64,000 bases of DNA from Clavelina lepadiformis (taxonomy: Eukaryota > Chordata > Ascidiacea > Aplousobranchia > Clavelinidae), in assembly GCF_947623445.1 (NCBI RefSeq), contig NC_135248.1, positions 14,703,820-14,767,819 of the forward strand, written 5' to 3'. A program made the translations under genes and the position numbers. Under the pieces are notes generated by a model. The model was given only the letters and a program-made list of their open reading frames with translations. It was not told the origin of the DNA and searched no databases. Shown here one piece after another: positions 1-11,587 of the stretch. The stretch's first letter is position 1; each line of letters starts with the position of its first letter.

Positions 1-1061
1 GTTTGTGTTTTTGGTTCATGGTTTGTTTCATGGAAAGTTGAAATATTGAAAAAGTTGACCAATGAAACCTGGAAAATAACTGAAGCAATCAATCTTTACA
101 AAATATGTGTCTCGGGTGATTGTTTCGTTTTTTCGTCATCATTGACGATCTTATAATTCGTTGAAATAAAATGCTCAGGTCCAATCATGTCCTCCATCAA
201 TCACTGTGTCCAGCACAACTATCACTGTGTGCTATGCTGGCAATTACCATTATTAACCTTATTACTACTCCACAGTATTGGTGATATTTTTGGTATAATT
301 CTGTCTATGACAAGCTTTCCTTCTTACCCGATGTACTGCACCATTCCAACAACATTTAACACAGATTTGCGTACTATGGCTTAATGCTCATTTACTTAGA
401 ATGCTCTTTTACTGCGATGAATTGAAAACATTATTATTGTCCTAGTTTCTCACTTGAACAAAGATTATATTTACAAAATACATTTTTGAGTCATAATATA
501 TCGAACAATCATAAGTTTACTACATAAGTTATATAGATTGCCCAAGAAGGTGATGACTAAATGAAATAAACTTCAAAACAAATACAACAAACTAATAAAT
601 ATTTACAAATAACTGAACACACAAATTGATTTCAAAAATGATTCCACTTCAGTAAACATCCGTTTATGACGCAACAGAAAATCAAAATAATAGTCCAGCC
701 GTCAGATCATGTTCTAGTTCAGGGGCGGGCAACTTCTTCGGTCGGCGGGCCTGATATGAGAAAATGAAGTACTTAGCGGGCCGGATTCCTGAATAGAATG
801 GAACGCAGCTTTGTCTTATTAATGTTCATGGTCGAAAATGTTTGCTTATAAATGTATGTAGACCCGAACAGAACAAGTAGATTCATGGCCATCTTTCTCA
901 AGTTCGCAAACTTGGACTTATTCAGTGACGCAGCTAGTTGTATTGATACAGCAATAAGTAGTATGACAAAATCTACAACAGACCTAATTATCTTCAAGAT
1001 TTTGCCACAGAATTGTTATGAAGCAAGATTATGACGTCATTGTACTACACAATGATATGAA
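1..1061. repeat. 3' flank of kinase-TPR copy K1, repeated at K2, K4 and K5
   Basis: This non-coding block lies downstream of the K1 stop codon on the minus strand. Nearly the same sequence recurs at about 11,715-12,771 (K2), 33,470-34,522 (K4) and, more diverged, 45,550-46,394 (K5). K3 has only a remote version from about 22,200. It contains a 65-codon plus-strand frame (187-384) whose differences between copies mostly change amino acids, so I do not call it a gene. A hAT-like insertion (720-933) is present in the K1, K2 and K4 versions only. Confidence 0.75.
720..933. mobile_element. Degraded hAT-like short element, shared by K1, K2 and K4 flanks
   Basis: The block starts CAGGGGCGGGCAAC and carries GGCGGGCC and GCGGGCCGG words typical of non-autonomous hAT elements. 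It is flanked by CTAGTT on the left (inside TTCTAGTT) and CTAGTT on the right, a partial match to the 8-bp target duplication expected for hAT. The K5 flank reads straight through as TTCTATTTGTATTG and serves as an empty site. The right end lacks a recognisable inverted repeat, so it is truncated or degraded. The same insertion is at 12,430-12,643 and 34,181-34,394. No transposase is present. Confidence 0.5.
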
Positions 1062-4000
1062 TTAAAGATTATTTATTTTCTCCAAATATCGACGAGCTTC
1101 TTTTAATCGATCATTTTGTCCAGACCAGTTCTTTAACAATTTGATCGCTTCAGAAACAGCATTTTTAGCTAAATCAAATTTCTCTAAATTGTAGTTGGAA
1201 ACACCGATGCCATAATACATCTCGCCTGTAAACTTGTCTCGAAGGTTTTGATGTTGGCCGATGTCCAATGGTAGGATATCAATGGCTTGGTTGGCCAATT
1301 GCAGGGCTTTGTCATAAAGCTTGATTGTGAGGTAACATTGGCTGGTGTAGTTCAATGTTAAACTTAACCATTTGTCCTTGATTTGTTGATCGATGTTTTT
1401 ATATCTTTTTATCTTTTCAATGATCTCCTCACACAGTGGAATGAATCCACCTGCAATGGTGGCAATATGAGATGGAGTGGAAGATGTGAGCTTTCTGGCT
1501 TGCTTTGTCATAATTAATGCAAAGTCTCGAAGTTTATAAAGTTCATCATCTGCATCGGGAATAAATTCACTCAACTTCATTCCACATCTTATCAATGACA
1601 TCGCTGAATTCTCATCATTCTTCGAAAATAAGAGCTTAGCTGTTTGTTTGAGTCTAATGCACATGTTATTGCATTCACCAGGTGGCGGTCTTATATCCAT
1701 TGCTATGGTTGCGAGATTTTTGCAAATAGATTTCACGTCATCATCCAGACTGAGAAGAATCATCAAACATAAGGTTAACAATTTGTTCTTAAAGTAGGGA
1801 AATCCCGTCAGTTGCTTTTGTTTTTGAAGGAATTTGTAAACGTCATTTCCTTTCGTTTTGGTCATGGTTGAATGATCTTGGTACAAGTTGCAAATATCTG
1901 AAAGAAATTGAAAATTACAATATTAATGACATCATGTTTTTATCTGATCGTAGTAATTAGTAGATTTTCATTTCAAATTTTGTAGGTTTCAGAATAGGAT
2001 TGTGGAACAGTTTTAGATCGTGAAGTCACTTAAACTATTGTGAGATAACAAAACAAATTGCTATGAAAACTGAAACAAAATATCGTCAACAACAAGTAAT
2101 AACAATTAAAAGCCTAGAGCCAGAGCTGATGCAAATAATTTAATTTCAGGTATTTCGAAAAATAAGTGAGAAAATATGAAAGCGAAGGGAACTAATTATG
2201 CGCTTGCCTGCTGCTCACTCGAGAAAATATAAAAATGAGGAGAAAATATGTGAATGGAACTAATTGTGAAAAGCAGGTGATAGACACGTGGAGAGTGCTG
2301 ACATGGTTGTAGCGACCTTGACACGTGATTACTTTTTATCGAATAATAACGATGGAAGTAATATGATGTCAATTTTTAGTATAGGCTGGAGTTGGTGGAT
2401 TTGAAAATTTTCCTTCATCTTTACCTTTTGTTCGTTTTTATCCACGAATCAGTTGACAAGAGCGTAGAAAGCACTCAAGTGTGACGTGTGTTCAATGAAG
2501 TGCCCACAGCTTCCTTTATCGCTCTTTTTAAGAGTTTACCTTTTATTTTTCAATAGAAAAGTTGTTTTGGTCGTTTATAATGAGTTCAGTTTGTATTCGA
2601 TAAAGTAAAGACAAGATAAGGGGCCCATGGCACACACCAAATTAAAGATTAATACAATAAAGTATTAACTACATTACCACGTAATATAGTGTTTGTGACA
2701 AATTTGAAGTAAAACTTTTCAAAAAGTTACTTTGGCCACATTCGTACTTTATTGCACTTGCATTTCGTCATCCGGTCGGAAACGAAAACTAATTTCTAAA
2801 ATTTGCATCGTTATTGTGACGTCATATTAACAAAATTAATGTAAATATATATTTGAGTGTCTATTGTTTTAGAATAAATACGTATTTTTATTGTTTACTG
2901 TTAATTGTGAAGTGAATGATTTTCATCTTCCATTCCTCGCTGGTGTAATCTTCCACTTCCTGCTCGGCCTGAAATGCTTTGATATAAAATGTTTCAGATT
3001 CATCAGGTTGGTTGTTGAGTTTGTAATAAGTACCTAAAAATAATTATTAATGAGAACCTTGTCAGCTTCCTGTGATCACATCATTGTCAAATTATTGCAT
3101 GAACAAGTTGGCTGTTGCGTTTGTAACAATCAACAAACGACAAAGTTGAATTCGTAATAAAGTTTTAAATAATGAAAAATAATGTGAACACTATCAGCTT
3201 GATGTTGCGACAATGTCGTCAACTTCATTGTATCAACCTGCACTGGTGCAGCATATTGAGTAGACTTCCAATTTTCTGCATCCTTCTCCCAGCTTCGATT
3301 CCAAGGTGGTTATGGCGAGCTTGTTCACTTCGATTGCTTCCTTGTATTTTTGAACTTGACAATGGCATATTCCGATCGCATTCCAACAATAAGCTTGCGT
3401 CGTTGTGACGAGTTTGACGTCATCGCATCTCGTTGACGATATCGATTGAAGAAACTCATTCATGCGTGGAATGATTTCATTGGACGCTGTTTGTGCTAGA
3501 TCAGAACCACGTGATGTGCTTCGTACAACGTCATAACTTTCCACCGCACACTTTTTCATAAGTTCAAGTTTTTTACGCGGGTTGGCAATTTGTTCTTTCA
3601 AGTCGCACCAACATTTGAGAAGTTGAAGTAATTTCAACGATAGTTTGTGTTTGCGCAAATCCGAAACCAGATTGATGATGTCATCTCCGGTGTTGATTGC
3701 GTCATCTTCGGTTAAGGAAGTGGATTTCATCGCGGTGGTCAGCTCTTCACAAATGTCGAGTGCTCGGTCAAAGTTTTCATTTGAAATCATGTCACGCATC
3801 GATCTCATCTTGCTTTGAATAATCTCATAACCTGCGATAAAAAACAAACTTATTGCAAAATCGCAGAAAAACGAGTTTCAAATTTTGCTTTCTTTGATTG
3901 TCATTAATATTACTCTCCATGTTGGCAAGAGACTTTTTTAAAGATTGGAAAAACGCTTTAATGACGTAATCAAACCTGATTGGGTTTTACTCGTTGTGAG

Positions 4001-5697
4001 CGGATCCGAAACTTTTAACCCCGCTACTTCTTTTATTGCGCCAACTAGTGTTGAACTTGTAGAAGCTGTAATTTTTGAAAGAGATGATAAAGTAGCAAGT
4101 GCTTCATATTCAATATATTTAGGGATGAAATGTTTTTGTTTTGATTCAAACTTTTTTGTCGTGATTTTAATTTATTGTCTGGAAAAGTTATTATTAGTAT
4201 TATGTCAGGGAAAAATTTAATGTTAAGCTTTTCCAATATGACGTAATTATTAAGATTATAAACTTAGCATATTCACTTTTCACAACTGCTCAATGCACTA
4301 ACATTACCAACGCAAAACTTCATAAAAATGAACTTGAAGTATTTTACTTTCGGAATTGGTTGTGAAGCTTTCCAAGGAAGATTTTGTTTTTCTCGATCTT
4401 TTTGATGAAGATTCTAGAAACATCAACAAATTAAACTTGGTTGGTTGACAACGATCATTGCACCACTTGCTAGCATATGAAAGATAACAACTTATGACAA
4501 ACTATACAACATATCTCACCATCTACTCCTAATTCCACGTGACTTATTGGTTTGCTGGCTCTTTTATCAAGTGCGTCATCGGTGATGGTCACGTGTTCGA
4601 GTACACTTGCTATATTGAGCATGATGGTAGATGGTTTGATGGTTGCCAGCAGTTGGTGAAGTTGGTCACGTATCTCGATCATCGCTGGTCGTTTCGAAGG
4701 TTTCTTGTCCACACACTTGGTCATGATGCTCTCCAGGAGAGAAATAATCCGAACACCTTGCTCATCCTTATCTCGCTTCAGTCTATCCTTGATGTCGCTG
4801 ATTAGTTTTTGTTGAAAGGACACGCCTTGAAACTTCTCAGTCATCCTGAAAAACATTTCATTTCTGATCCCAGGATACTTTCTAACAATCATCATGTAGA
4901 GGATCACTCCGAAGCTGTAGACATCCATGGATGTTGTGAGTCGCTCGCAATTTCGATCCAACCTCTCCGGAGCAGTAAATGGAAGAGTGAACTGGCTCCC
5001 TTCTCCTGTTTTATCCGGTCTCGCTGTCGCTGTCCTGGTGTGATGAGATAAAGCGGCTCCACCGAAGTCTGCCACTTTACAATGAAGGTCCGAGTTAAGA
5101 AGAATGTTCTGGGGCTTCAAGTCTCCATGAGCGATCCTGAGATCCTTGAGCATCTTGTGGAGGTTGGTGATGGCATCAGCCGTCTCGTATGACATCCGGA
5201 GTAAGAGAGGAAGAGGAATAGTTTCCAGCTCTTCGTTGAAGATCAAGTCAGAAAGTGATCCGGCTGACATGTGCTCCATGACAACTCCAATCCAATCCTC
5301 CTCATCAATCAATCCCTCGATGCGGATGACGTGTTTGTGAGCAGCCAGCAACATCATTTTAACCTCTTTTAACAATCTACAACAAAATAGATATTCTTTT
5401 AACTTAATGTCATACTTTATGTTTAATACACGTGAACAAAACATTCTTTAAATCATTTTTGACGTCTATTTTAGTAAATGTCAATGTTTTTGAAATGTTT
5501 TACTCTTTCTTTGCTTGTCTCATCTCAGCCAATGATCCCTGCAGATGTTGATATTTTATAGCCAGTCTTCCCAACACTTGGTGGTGTCCCAACCGAACAG
5601 TTCCAAAACTTCCTCTACCCAGCAAGCTTCCTCTGATGTTGCACAAGATTTCAGAAGCCGCAAATTGTCGAATTTTTCTCGGGTTGCCTGCTACCAT
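1062..5697 (-). CDS. K1: TKL-type (non-RD) protein kinase with C-terminal TPR repeats, intact 871 aa
   Basis: Five exons in transcription order: 5697-5504, 5376-4520, 3831-3238, 3033-2899, 1897-1062. Each intron has GT/AG ends and matching phase, and the exons sum to 872 codons including stop. Residues 27-34 form the glycine loop GRGSFGTV, followed by Lys48 in LAIK, probable alpha-C Glu69, catalytic loop HGDLKPQN (148-155), DFG (168-170) and APE (200-202), so it should bind ATP and transfer phosphate. Gly149 replaces the usual HRD arginine (non-RD). VYSFGVILYMM resembles TKL kinases (RIPK, IRAK, plant receptor kinases). Residues 350-871 are mostly helical, with TPR-like motifs near 498-533, 538-575, 769-803 and 818-850. 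No signal peptide or membrane segment is evident, suggesting a cytoplasmic kinase. The ATG sits immediately after the acceptor CCGCAAG, so an upstream exon or a trans-spliced leader could precede it. Substrate and pathway are unknown. Confidence 0.82.
1072..1077 (-). terminator. AATAAA signal eight bases before the stop codon of K1
   Basis: Read on the minus strand, the last codons are GAAAATAAATAATCTTTAA, placing an AATAAA hexamer inside the coding sequence just before TAA. I saw no other AATAAA or ATTAAA on this strand between the stop and about position 400. The arrangement is the same at 12,782-12,787 (K2), 22,600-22,605 (K3), 34,533-34,538 (K4) and 46,405-46,410 (K5). Use as the poly(A) signal is inference. 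Confidence 0.4.
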
Positions 5698-7467
5698 CTT
5701 GCGGCAGAAATACAATATTTTATTGATAATTTTGAAACTGATTTCCTGATCATAACGACATATACAGTATAATGATGCGTTATATAATGACATAGTCGTA
5801 TTGTTGAAAGCTAGTAAATTTGGTAACTCAAAGTTTGTTTCATCTTTAATTTGTTGTAGACAACTTATGTCAAAAATAAAATTTGTTTTTACTAGAATAT
5901 GTTGAACAAAATCTGTTTTTTACGTTGTTAAACTTTCATAATATATCAGTTTTGACACGAGAAAAGTTTTAATGAATATTTTTCAAAATTGTAACAAGTT
6001 AACCTGCTTTGATGATATCAAAGCGACAGCGCTTGTCGCTATTTATTTACTTTAGCACCTTTTTATTTATCTATTTATCACCTACGCTCGTTAGTTTAAA
6101 TAATTTTCCTACCATGTCAAATTGTTTAGGCTTCAAGGTAGCGCCTTCTAGAATGTATACTTTTTCCTAAACCAGCCTACTTTGTAACTTTTTAGATATT
6201 GTCATATTTTCATAATTTTGCTCTCTCTAAGCATTGAGACGTATCGTTTTCGTTTACTCATTTACGCATCTCTAACTCAACTAACTATTCTCTTTCGTTC
6301 TCTTCTCGTGGTCGGCTGGTTTTCCGCACAGCGGGGGCGCGGTGTAACAAAAAAAACTTCTAGAAATGTATCACTTTTAGAAATACTTAATTTACACTAA
6401 ATGCACTTTCTTAAGTTTTACAATTATGATGTATACAGGAATTCAGATGTTTTTTGCTACTAACCTATAAAAATCCGATGAGTTTACAACGTATAGTTTT
6501 CGAGTAGTTTGCGATTGAAAATTTTTCGGCCACACCTAGTTAAGATAGTGATGTCGCAAGCCCGGTTTGGATGTGGTTAACATTTATTCATTATGACATA
6601 AAACAACACGTCATAATGTCAATCGAGGTCGTTGATTTTGTGCATCATCAAACAATTCACGAATATACGAAAGTCACTGAGCAAGAAATTGTTATCAGGT
6701 ACTCGGGCATGGCACTAACAGTGAGATAACTGATATTACTGACAACATTCTGTGAAATATAAAATGATTATCGCACTTTGACCTCGACTTCGTCATAGAC
6801 CAAACGCAGCTGCTGTGCCATTATAGCATAGGATGTAAGATGTATGGAAAATTTGAAAACCTTTCTATTGACTTTTATTTAATTAAGTTCGGATATTTTC
6901 TGCTTCGAACATTGAATCATAATTAATCATTGTGAATCGACATAGAAATTACCTCGAACAATCACAACCAGCTAAACTCCTTTGATGAAATTATAAAAAA
7001 GTTACGTCACAACTTACCTGGTCCATTTTGAAATCGAGTTATCTCAAAAGATTCAAAGAGAATGTTTAGTAAAACTTAAACTTGCTATAACGTTTCAGTT
7101 AACAACGATTGATGCTCTCACAATGCTGATTACTTTGTTATGAACCTTGCACGATTTTATTCGTCAGTAAGTGTTGGTCAATAATTACGCGATAAAACAT
7201 TCACCAAAGGTCACGATGTCAACAACGTCGGCTTATTTCATGCAAGAACAACAAACTCCATGGAGAGGCTAAAATCTAAATTCAAGCATTTGAACAAACA
7301 TTGTTATCTGGGTCCTGGAACCAGATGCATCGAGTCGAATTATTAATAAATAATTGTCAAAACAGATGAAAGCAACTGTTGACTTTTGTGAACTCTGAAA
7401 TAAAAATCGATCTTTGACCAAAATTGTTTTATTTGTCCTAGCACAACTTTTATGCACGGCGGTTTGC

Positions 7468-9213
7468 AATTGAAACTATCACGTGATAATCGTGCGACTG
7501 AATCGATGAAATGTGTCAACGCGCACCGGAAAGTGTTTTAATTTCAAAAATTTAAAGACCAAACTACTGCATAAAGGTATCGCCTTCAGACAAGTTCAGA
7601 ATGTTCAAATGAAGCAGTCGACGGATCTCGATGAACGTCACAAGATCACCTTCATAATTTTTATAACGTCATAATAATTGCGTCAATATTCGAGGTTATT
7701 TTGTTGACTGAAAGCCATAACTACAAGTCTATAATAAAAGCACTAAACGCCGAGGGATTTGGTATTTTTGTTTGAAATAAGTTGGTTTGAAAAACTGTCT
7801 ACATTTAGCAGGTTTATTGTTTATTGAAGAACAAGTATATAAGATTGCGTGTTTATATTTTTACTTGACAAACCTGTAAAGGAAAACATGAAACTTGTGT
7901 CACAAAGAATTTGTTCTAGTGCTTTTGTACATGTCTCTGCATGTTAATATATTTACTTTTGACTTTTTGTCGTATTTTTATCGCGTTTCCTTTCATGTTT
8001 GCTTTTTACTCTGCTCTTTATTTTATTTACTTGTAACAGATTTCTCTTATAATGAAGTGTATATTAACTCTACCCCACTGATATCATCCAGTTGTCCGTG
8101 TATTTTTAGCTTTGATAGGTTTGAACTTTAACCCACGACTCGAACTGTATTTGTGTGTCACGTGCACATCGTCTTTCATGCATATCCTCACCGAGGTGGG
8201 AGCTCCATTCGCTTTTGTTGAATCGTAATTGCTCTGATTGTTTGTGTGATGCGCGGTTCCAAGTCCATTTTGCGTTCATCGTTCTAGATTGGGTGCTCGA
8301 GCAAACTGTTCGTTGCTTGTGAGACTGCGTCGATTATCACGAAAATTGAAACTATCACGTGATAATCGTGCGACTGAATCGATGAAATGTGTCAACGCGC
8401 ACCGGAAAGTGTTTTAATTTCAAATATTTAAAGACCAAACTACTGCATAAAGGTATCGCCTTCAGACAAGTTCAGAATGTTCAAATGAAGCAGTCGACAG
8501 ATCTCGATGAACGTCACAAGATCACTTTCATAATTTTTATAACGTCATAATAGTTCAGTTAATATTCCAGGTTATTTTTTTGACTAAAAACCATAACTAC
8601 AAGTCTATAATAAATGCACTAAACGCCGTGGAGTTTGATATCGTTTGTTTGAAATAAGTTGGTTTTCAAAACTGTCTACATTTAGCAGGTTTATTGTTTA
8701 TAGAACTACAAGTAGATAGGCCGAAGATTACGTGTTTATATTTTTACTTGACAAACCTGTAAAGGAAAACATGAGACTTGTGTCACAAAGAATTTGTTCT
8801 AGTGCTTTTGTATATGTCTCTGCATGTTAATATATTTACTTTTGACTTTTTGTCGTATTTTTATGTTTGTGTTTTACTCTGCTCTTTAGGTCATTTACTT
8901 GTAACAGATTTCTCTTACAATGAAGTGCATATTAACTCTACCCCACTGGTATCATCCAGTTGTCGGTTTATTTTTATCTTAGCTCTGATAGGTTTGAACT
9001 TTAACCCACGGTTCGAGCTTTGTTTGTGTGTCACGTGCACATCGTCACTCACCCATCTCCTCCCCGAGGTGGGAGCTCGATTCGCTTTTGTTGAAACGTA
9101 ATTGCTCTGATTGTTTGTGTGATGCGCGGTTCCAAGTCCATTCTGCGTTCATCGTTCTAGATTGGGTGCTCGAGCAACTGTTTGTTGCTTGTGAGACTGC
9201 GTCGATTATCACG
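7468..9213. repeat. Two-copy 876-bp tandem duplication in spacer A
   Basis: Unit 1 (about 7468-8344) and unit 2 (about 8345-9213) both start ATTGAAACTATCACGTGATA and end near GACTGCGTCGATTATCACG. They differ by scattered substitutions and small indels. The 12-base palindrome TATCACGTGATA, with a central CACGTG, lies at 7477-7488 and 8353-8364. The pair recurs at about 29,230-30,106 and 30,107-30,975. The K4 spacer has only one unit, interrupted by a solo LTR. Short open frames in the units have no recognisable features. Confidence 0.8.
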
Positions 9214-9930
9214 TTACATTCGAGAACATTTTTAAAAACGTTCAAGTAGTTTCATTGAATTGCTTTGATTTACATTATGGCCTACTATAGTTTGTGACTG
9301 GGCGTTAGAGCAGAAGATCTGGAACGACAGGAAGTTAACGTGACCTTTCTATATATTTCTGACATTTTGCATCACACTTGAACCATTAAAAACTCCAACA
9401 GGTTTTCAGTGGTTTTACTGGCAACATCATATTACCCATAATCATTGACAATTGATTTATAATTTACCTCAAAACTCTGAAACCAGGTAATTTCATTTTA
9501 TGACACCACCAATACATATTTGTCACAATGCACCTGTCCCATATTGAATTATAAATTTCGAAACGTTTTTAAAAAGATTGGTTTCTATATTAGTAAAACT
9601 TTATTGCATTTTATCATTTAGATTTTTAGACCAATTATTAATATTGACCTTAAATCGTTGATTAACTTGGTAGAGGACCCGCCACATATAAATGCTCATT
9701 TGATTTATTCGGGCTTCAGCCTTCATCAATCAATTAAATTAGTGCAATTTATAGAGGTTGTTGGTAGTTTGGAAGAACAAATATTGAAAGAGAAGTTAGA
9801 ATTTAAACCAAAGCATTTGAGCAAACATTGGTGTATTGGGCCAGGACCCAGTAGTCGCTACAAGTCTGATGATTGACGTTTCATAACGATGACGTTTAGA
9901 GCAACATTGTGTGAACTATGAAATGAAATT

Positions 9931-9942
9931 CGACCTTTGACC
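9931..9942 (-). promoter_or_regulatory. DR1-like nuclear-receptor half-site pair
   Basis: The minus strand reads GGTCAAAGGTCG: two AGGTCA-like half-sites in direct repeat with a one-base spacer, the layout bound by HNF4/RXR-type receptors. It is retained at 31,693-31,704 and 43,790-43,801, including the more diverged K4 spacer. Distance from the kinase genes is several kb and function is untested. Confidence 0.25.
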
Positions 9943-11003
9943 TTCTATTTTTATAACTGCTCAAACACAGGTTCTGTGCGCGGTGGAACTTTACAAGACT
10001 ATGAAGTGTAACAATGCACGCTATGAATTACTTCAGAGCGATGGTTTAAAGATGGAAATATCTCACTAAAGCAAAGGTCTTCAAAAGAGAATAGATGACG
10101 GAAGATGGCGACATATTGAAGTGATACTTCTCGTGAATTCTGGATAAACTGTCGAAAGTAGTAACTTTAATCTTTGTATTGGTTTTCCTGACAATGTAAA
10201 TTTCGGTCAAGATTACCACTTTTTCTTGTTTCTAAACGATAACTATGAGTATTTCACAGGCAAGACTTTAAAAACAAGTCAATTTCAATTTGGAGTTTGA
10301 TAGTTTGGGTTATTATGTGAACAAGTTAATATGTGACTCAGTTGGTTTATGTGACGACATCAATGTTAACTTGGCTGTTCTCACTTTCATTCTATGTTGA
10401 ACTGGTCTGGAAGTCCCACGTGGAATACGCAGCCTAGACAGAGGTGAAAGATGGATGGTGCTATGTGTAGGTAAGATGGTGCAAAGATTAATGCAAATGG
10501 AAGTTGCTCCTTACAACAATGTGTAACTGGAGAAAGCTTATGGCACAGTAATGGTGAACCGCGACACCAACTAAAGTTTCCTTCAAGATTTCTTGTGGTT
10601 TTATTCTTTCCACAACAGCAAACCAGCACGAACTAAATAAAAGTGAGTTTCTTAGTCAAATAGACACAGCGCTTGATGTAACGGCGAGGAGCAGCCAAGC
10701 CAGGATAACACTTACTTGGCAGAGTAATTAAAAAATAAAACACAAGATGTGAAATGCGGAAAGTGGTGAAATAAAAAACGTTAAAAATCTAATATATCAA
10801 ACAGTGTCGGTAGTTAAGGAAACATTTGTTACAAAAACTTACTTTGCTAAACTTTACAACATTATGTTGTAACAGTGGTATGAGCAATATAAACAAATCT
10901 TTCCCTTACAAAGATGTGGACGACAATAGTACACCAAATACATAAATAGTAATTACACAAGTATAAATAAAACGATTATAATCGTATATAATATTCGATT
11001 ATA

Positions 11004-11171
11004 TTATGGATAATTATCCATGACATCGTTCGTAGATAGATTCTGTGTCGTTTCAGTTGACCTCTTTCTTCTTTGGTTGACATTCGAGTTAAACGGGTGG
11101 AGAGTTATCCACCAATCGCCACCTAGTTGTCTGCAAATATTGCATCTTGGATCATCTAAAGACTCCAACAT
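11004..11171 (-). CDS. Candidate 55-codon ORF with RRKR dibasic site, unrecognised
   Basis: The frame runs ATG to TAA, carries DPRCNICRQLGGDWW near its start and NVNQRRKRSTE in the middle. RRKR followed by Ser resembles a furin site, but no signal peptide is visible. The partner at 32,766-32,933 keeps the same length. In the K4 spacer (about 44,760-44,987) the start is kept but a deletion changes the C-terminus. Differences between the first two copies are mostly amino-acid changing and unusually dense for this block. It could be a small gene, an exon of something unseen, or chance. Confidence 0.2.
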   Translation of the reverse strand: MLESLDDPRCNICRQLGGDWWITLHPFNSNVNQRRKRSTETTQNLSTNDVMDNYP

Positions 11172-11587
11172 CTTGCAGAATCTACTGGTCCTAAGGAATT
11201 TATGCTGTAGTAGGAAGCCTTAACAGATAACTTTTAACATTTGAGCACTTTTATTTTGAACACATTTAAAGTAGCATTTTTCAATTGATTAAGCTACTAA
11301 GCTGCTTTGCGTATAAATAATTGCGTCGTTAAGCAACAAATGTGCTTTTGTCTGGTTTCACACTTCAACATTTTATGCGAATGAAAGTTTTATTTTGACT
11401 TACTTTTCTGACCTGATGTTGGTTGCGTCAAAGCTGAAACATTTGCCTCATAAAATCAAACGCAGCCAACCTGTTCAAACTTTTATGTCTGGGCTGAGAC
11501 AACGACAGAAGGATAGCGCACATATTTGAACAGTGTCCAACTTTAACCGCCATCGGTTAATTTCTTGCATCAATTAACACACTGTTA

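Larger units (their letters stand above)
5698..11587. repeat. Spacer block A upstream of K1 (repeated upstream of K3 and K4)
   Basis: No convincing gene. This presumably contains the K1 promoter. It is near-identical to 27,220-33,345 and more diverged from 39,160-45,480. Relative to those two it lacks about 235 bp near 6,180. It contains an imperfect module around 6,700-6,830, 7,280-7,480 and 9,820-10,010, each with a TTTGACC word following a TGTGAA-type word. It also holds an AGCGACA/TGTCGCT inverted repeat near 6,022-6,040, a nested 876-bp tandem duplication, and a possible small ORF at 11,004-11,171. Confidence 0.65.

Noticed and set aside
187-384. 65-codon plus-strand ORF kept in four 3' flanks (also 11,897, 33,648, 45,732) with a hydrophobic stretch
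   Set aside because: Between copies most differences change the amino acid (about seven replacements versus two silent changes between the first and the K5 copy), so no coding constraint. No splice or signal context.
4539-5340. Plus-strand ORFs of 64-88 codons over the kinase exon in each copy
   Set aside because: Antisense shadows of a conserved coding exon; their conservation follows from the kinase frame.
7895-9101. Repeated ORFs beginning MCHKEFVLVLLYMSLH
   Set aside because: They lie in the 876-bp tandem units, vary in length through indels, and are dominated by AT-rich hydrophobic codons without a family match.
10387-10629. 80-codon cysteine-rich minus-strand ORF in all three spacers (also 32,149 and 44,241)
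   Set aside because: Differences are mostly replacements and hit cysteines; an overlapping frame is equally open in one copy and stopped in another. No domain recognised.
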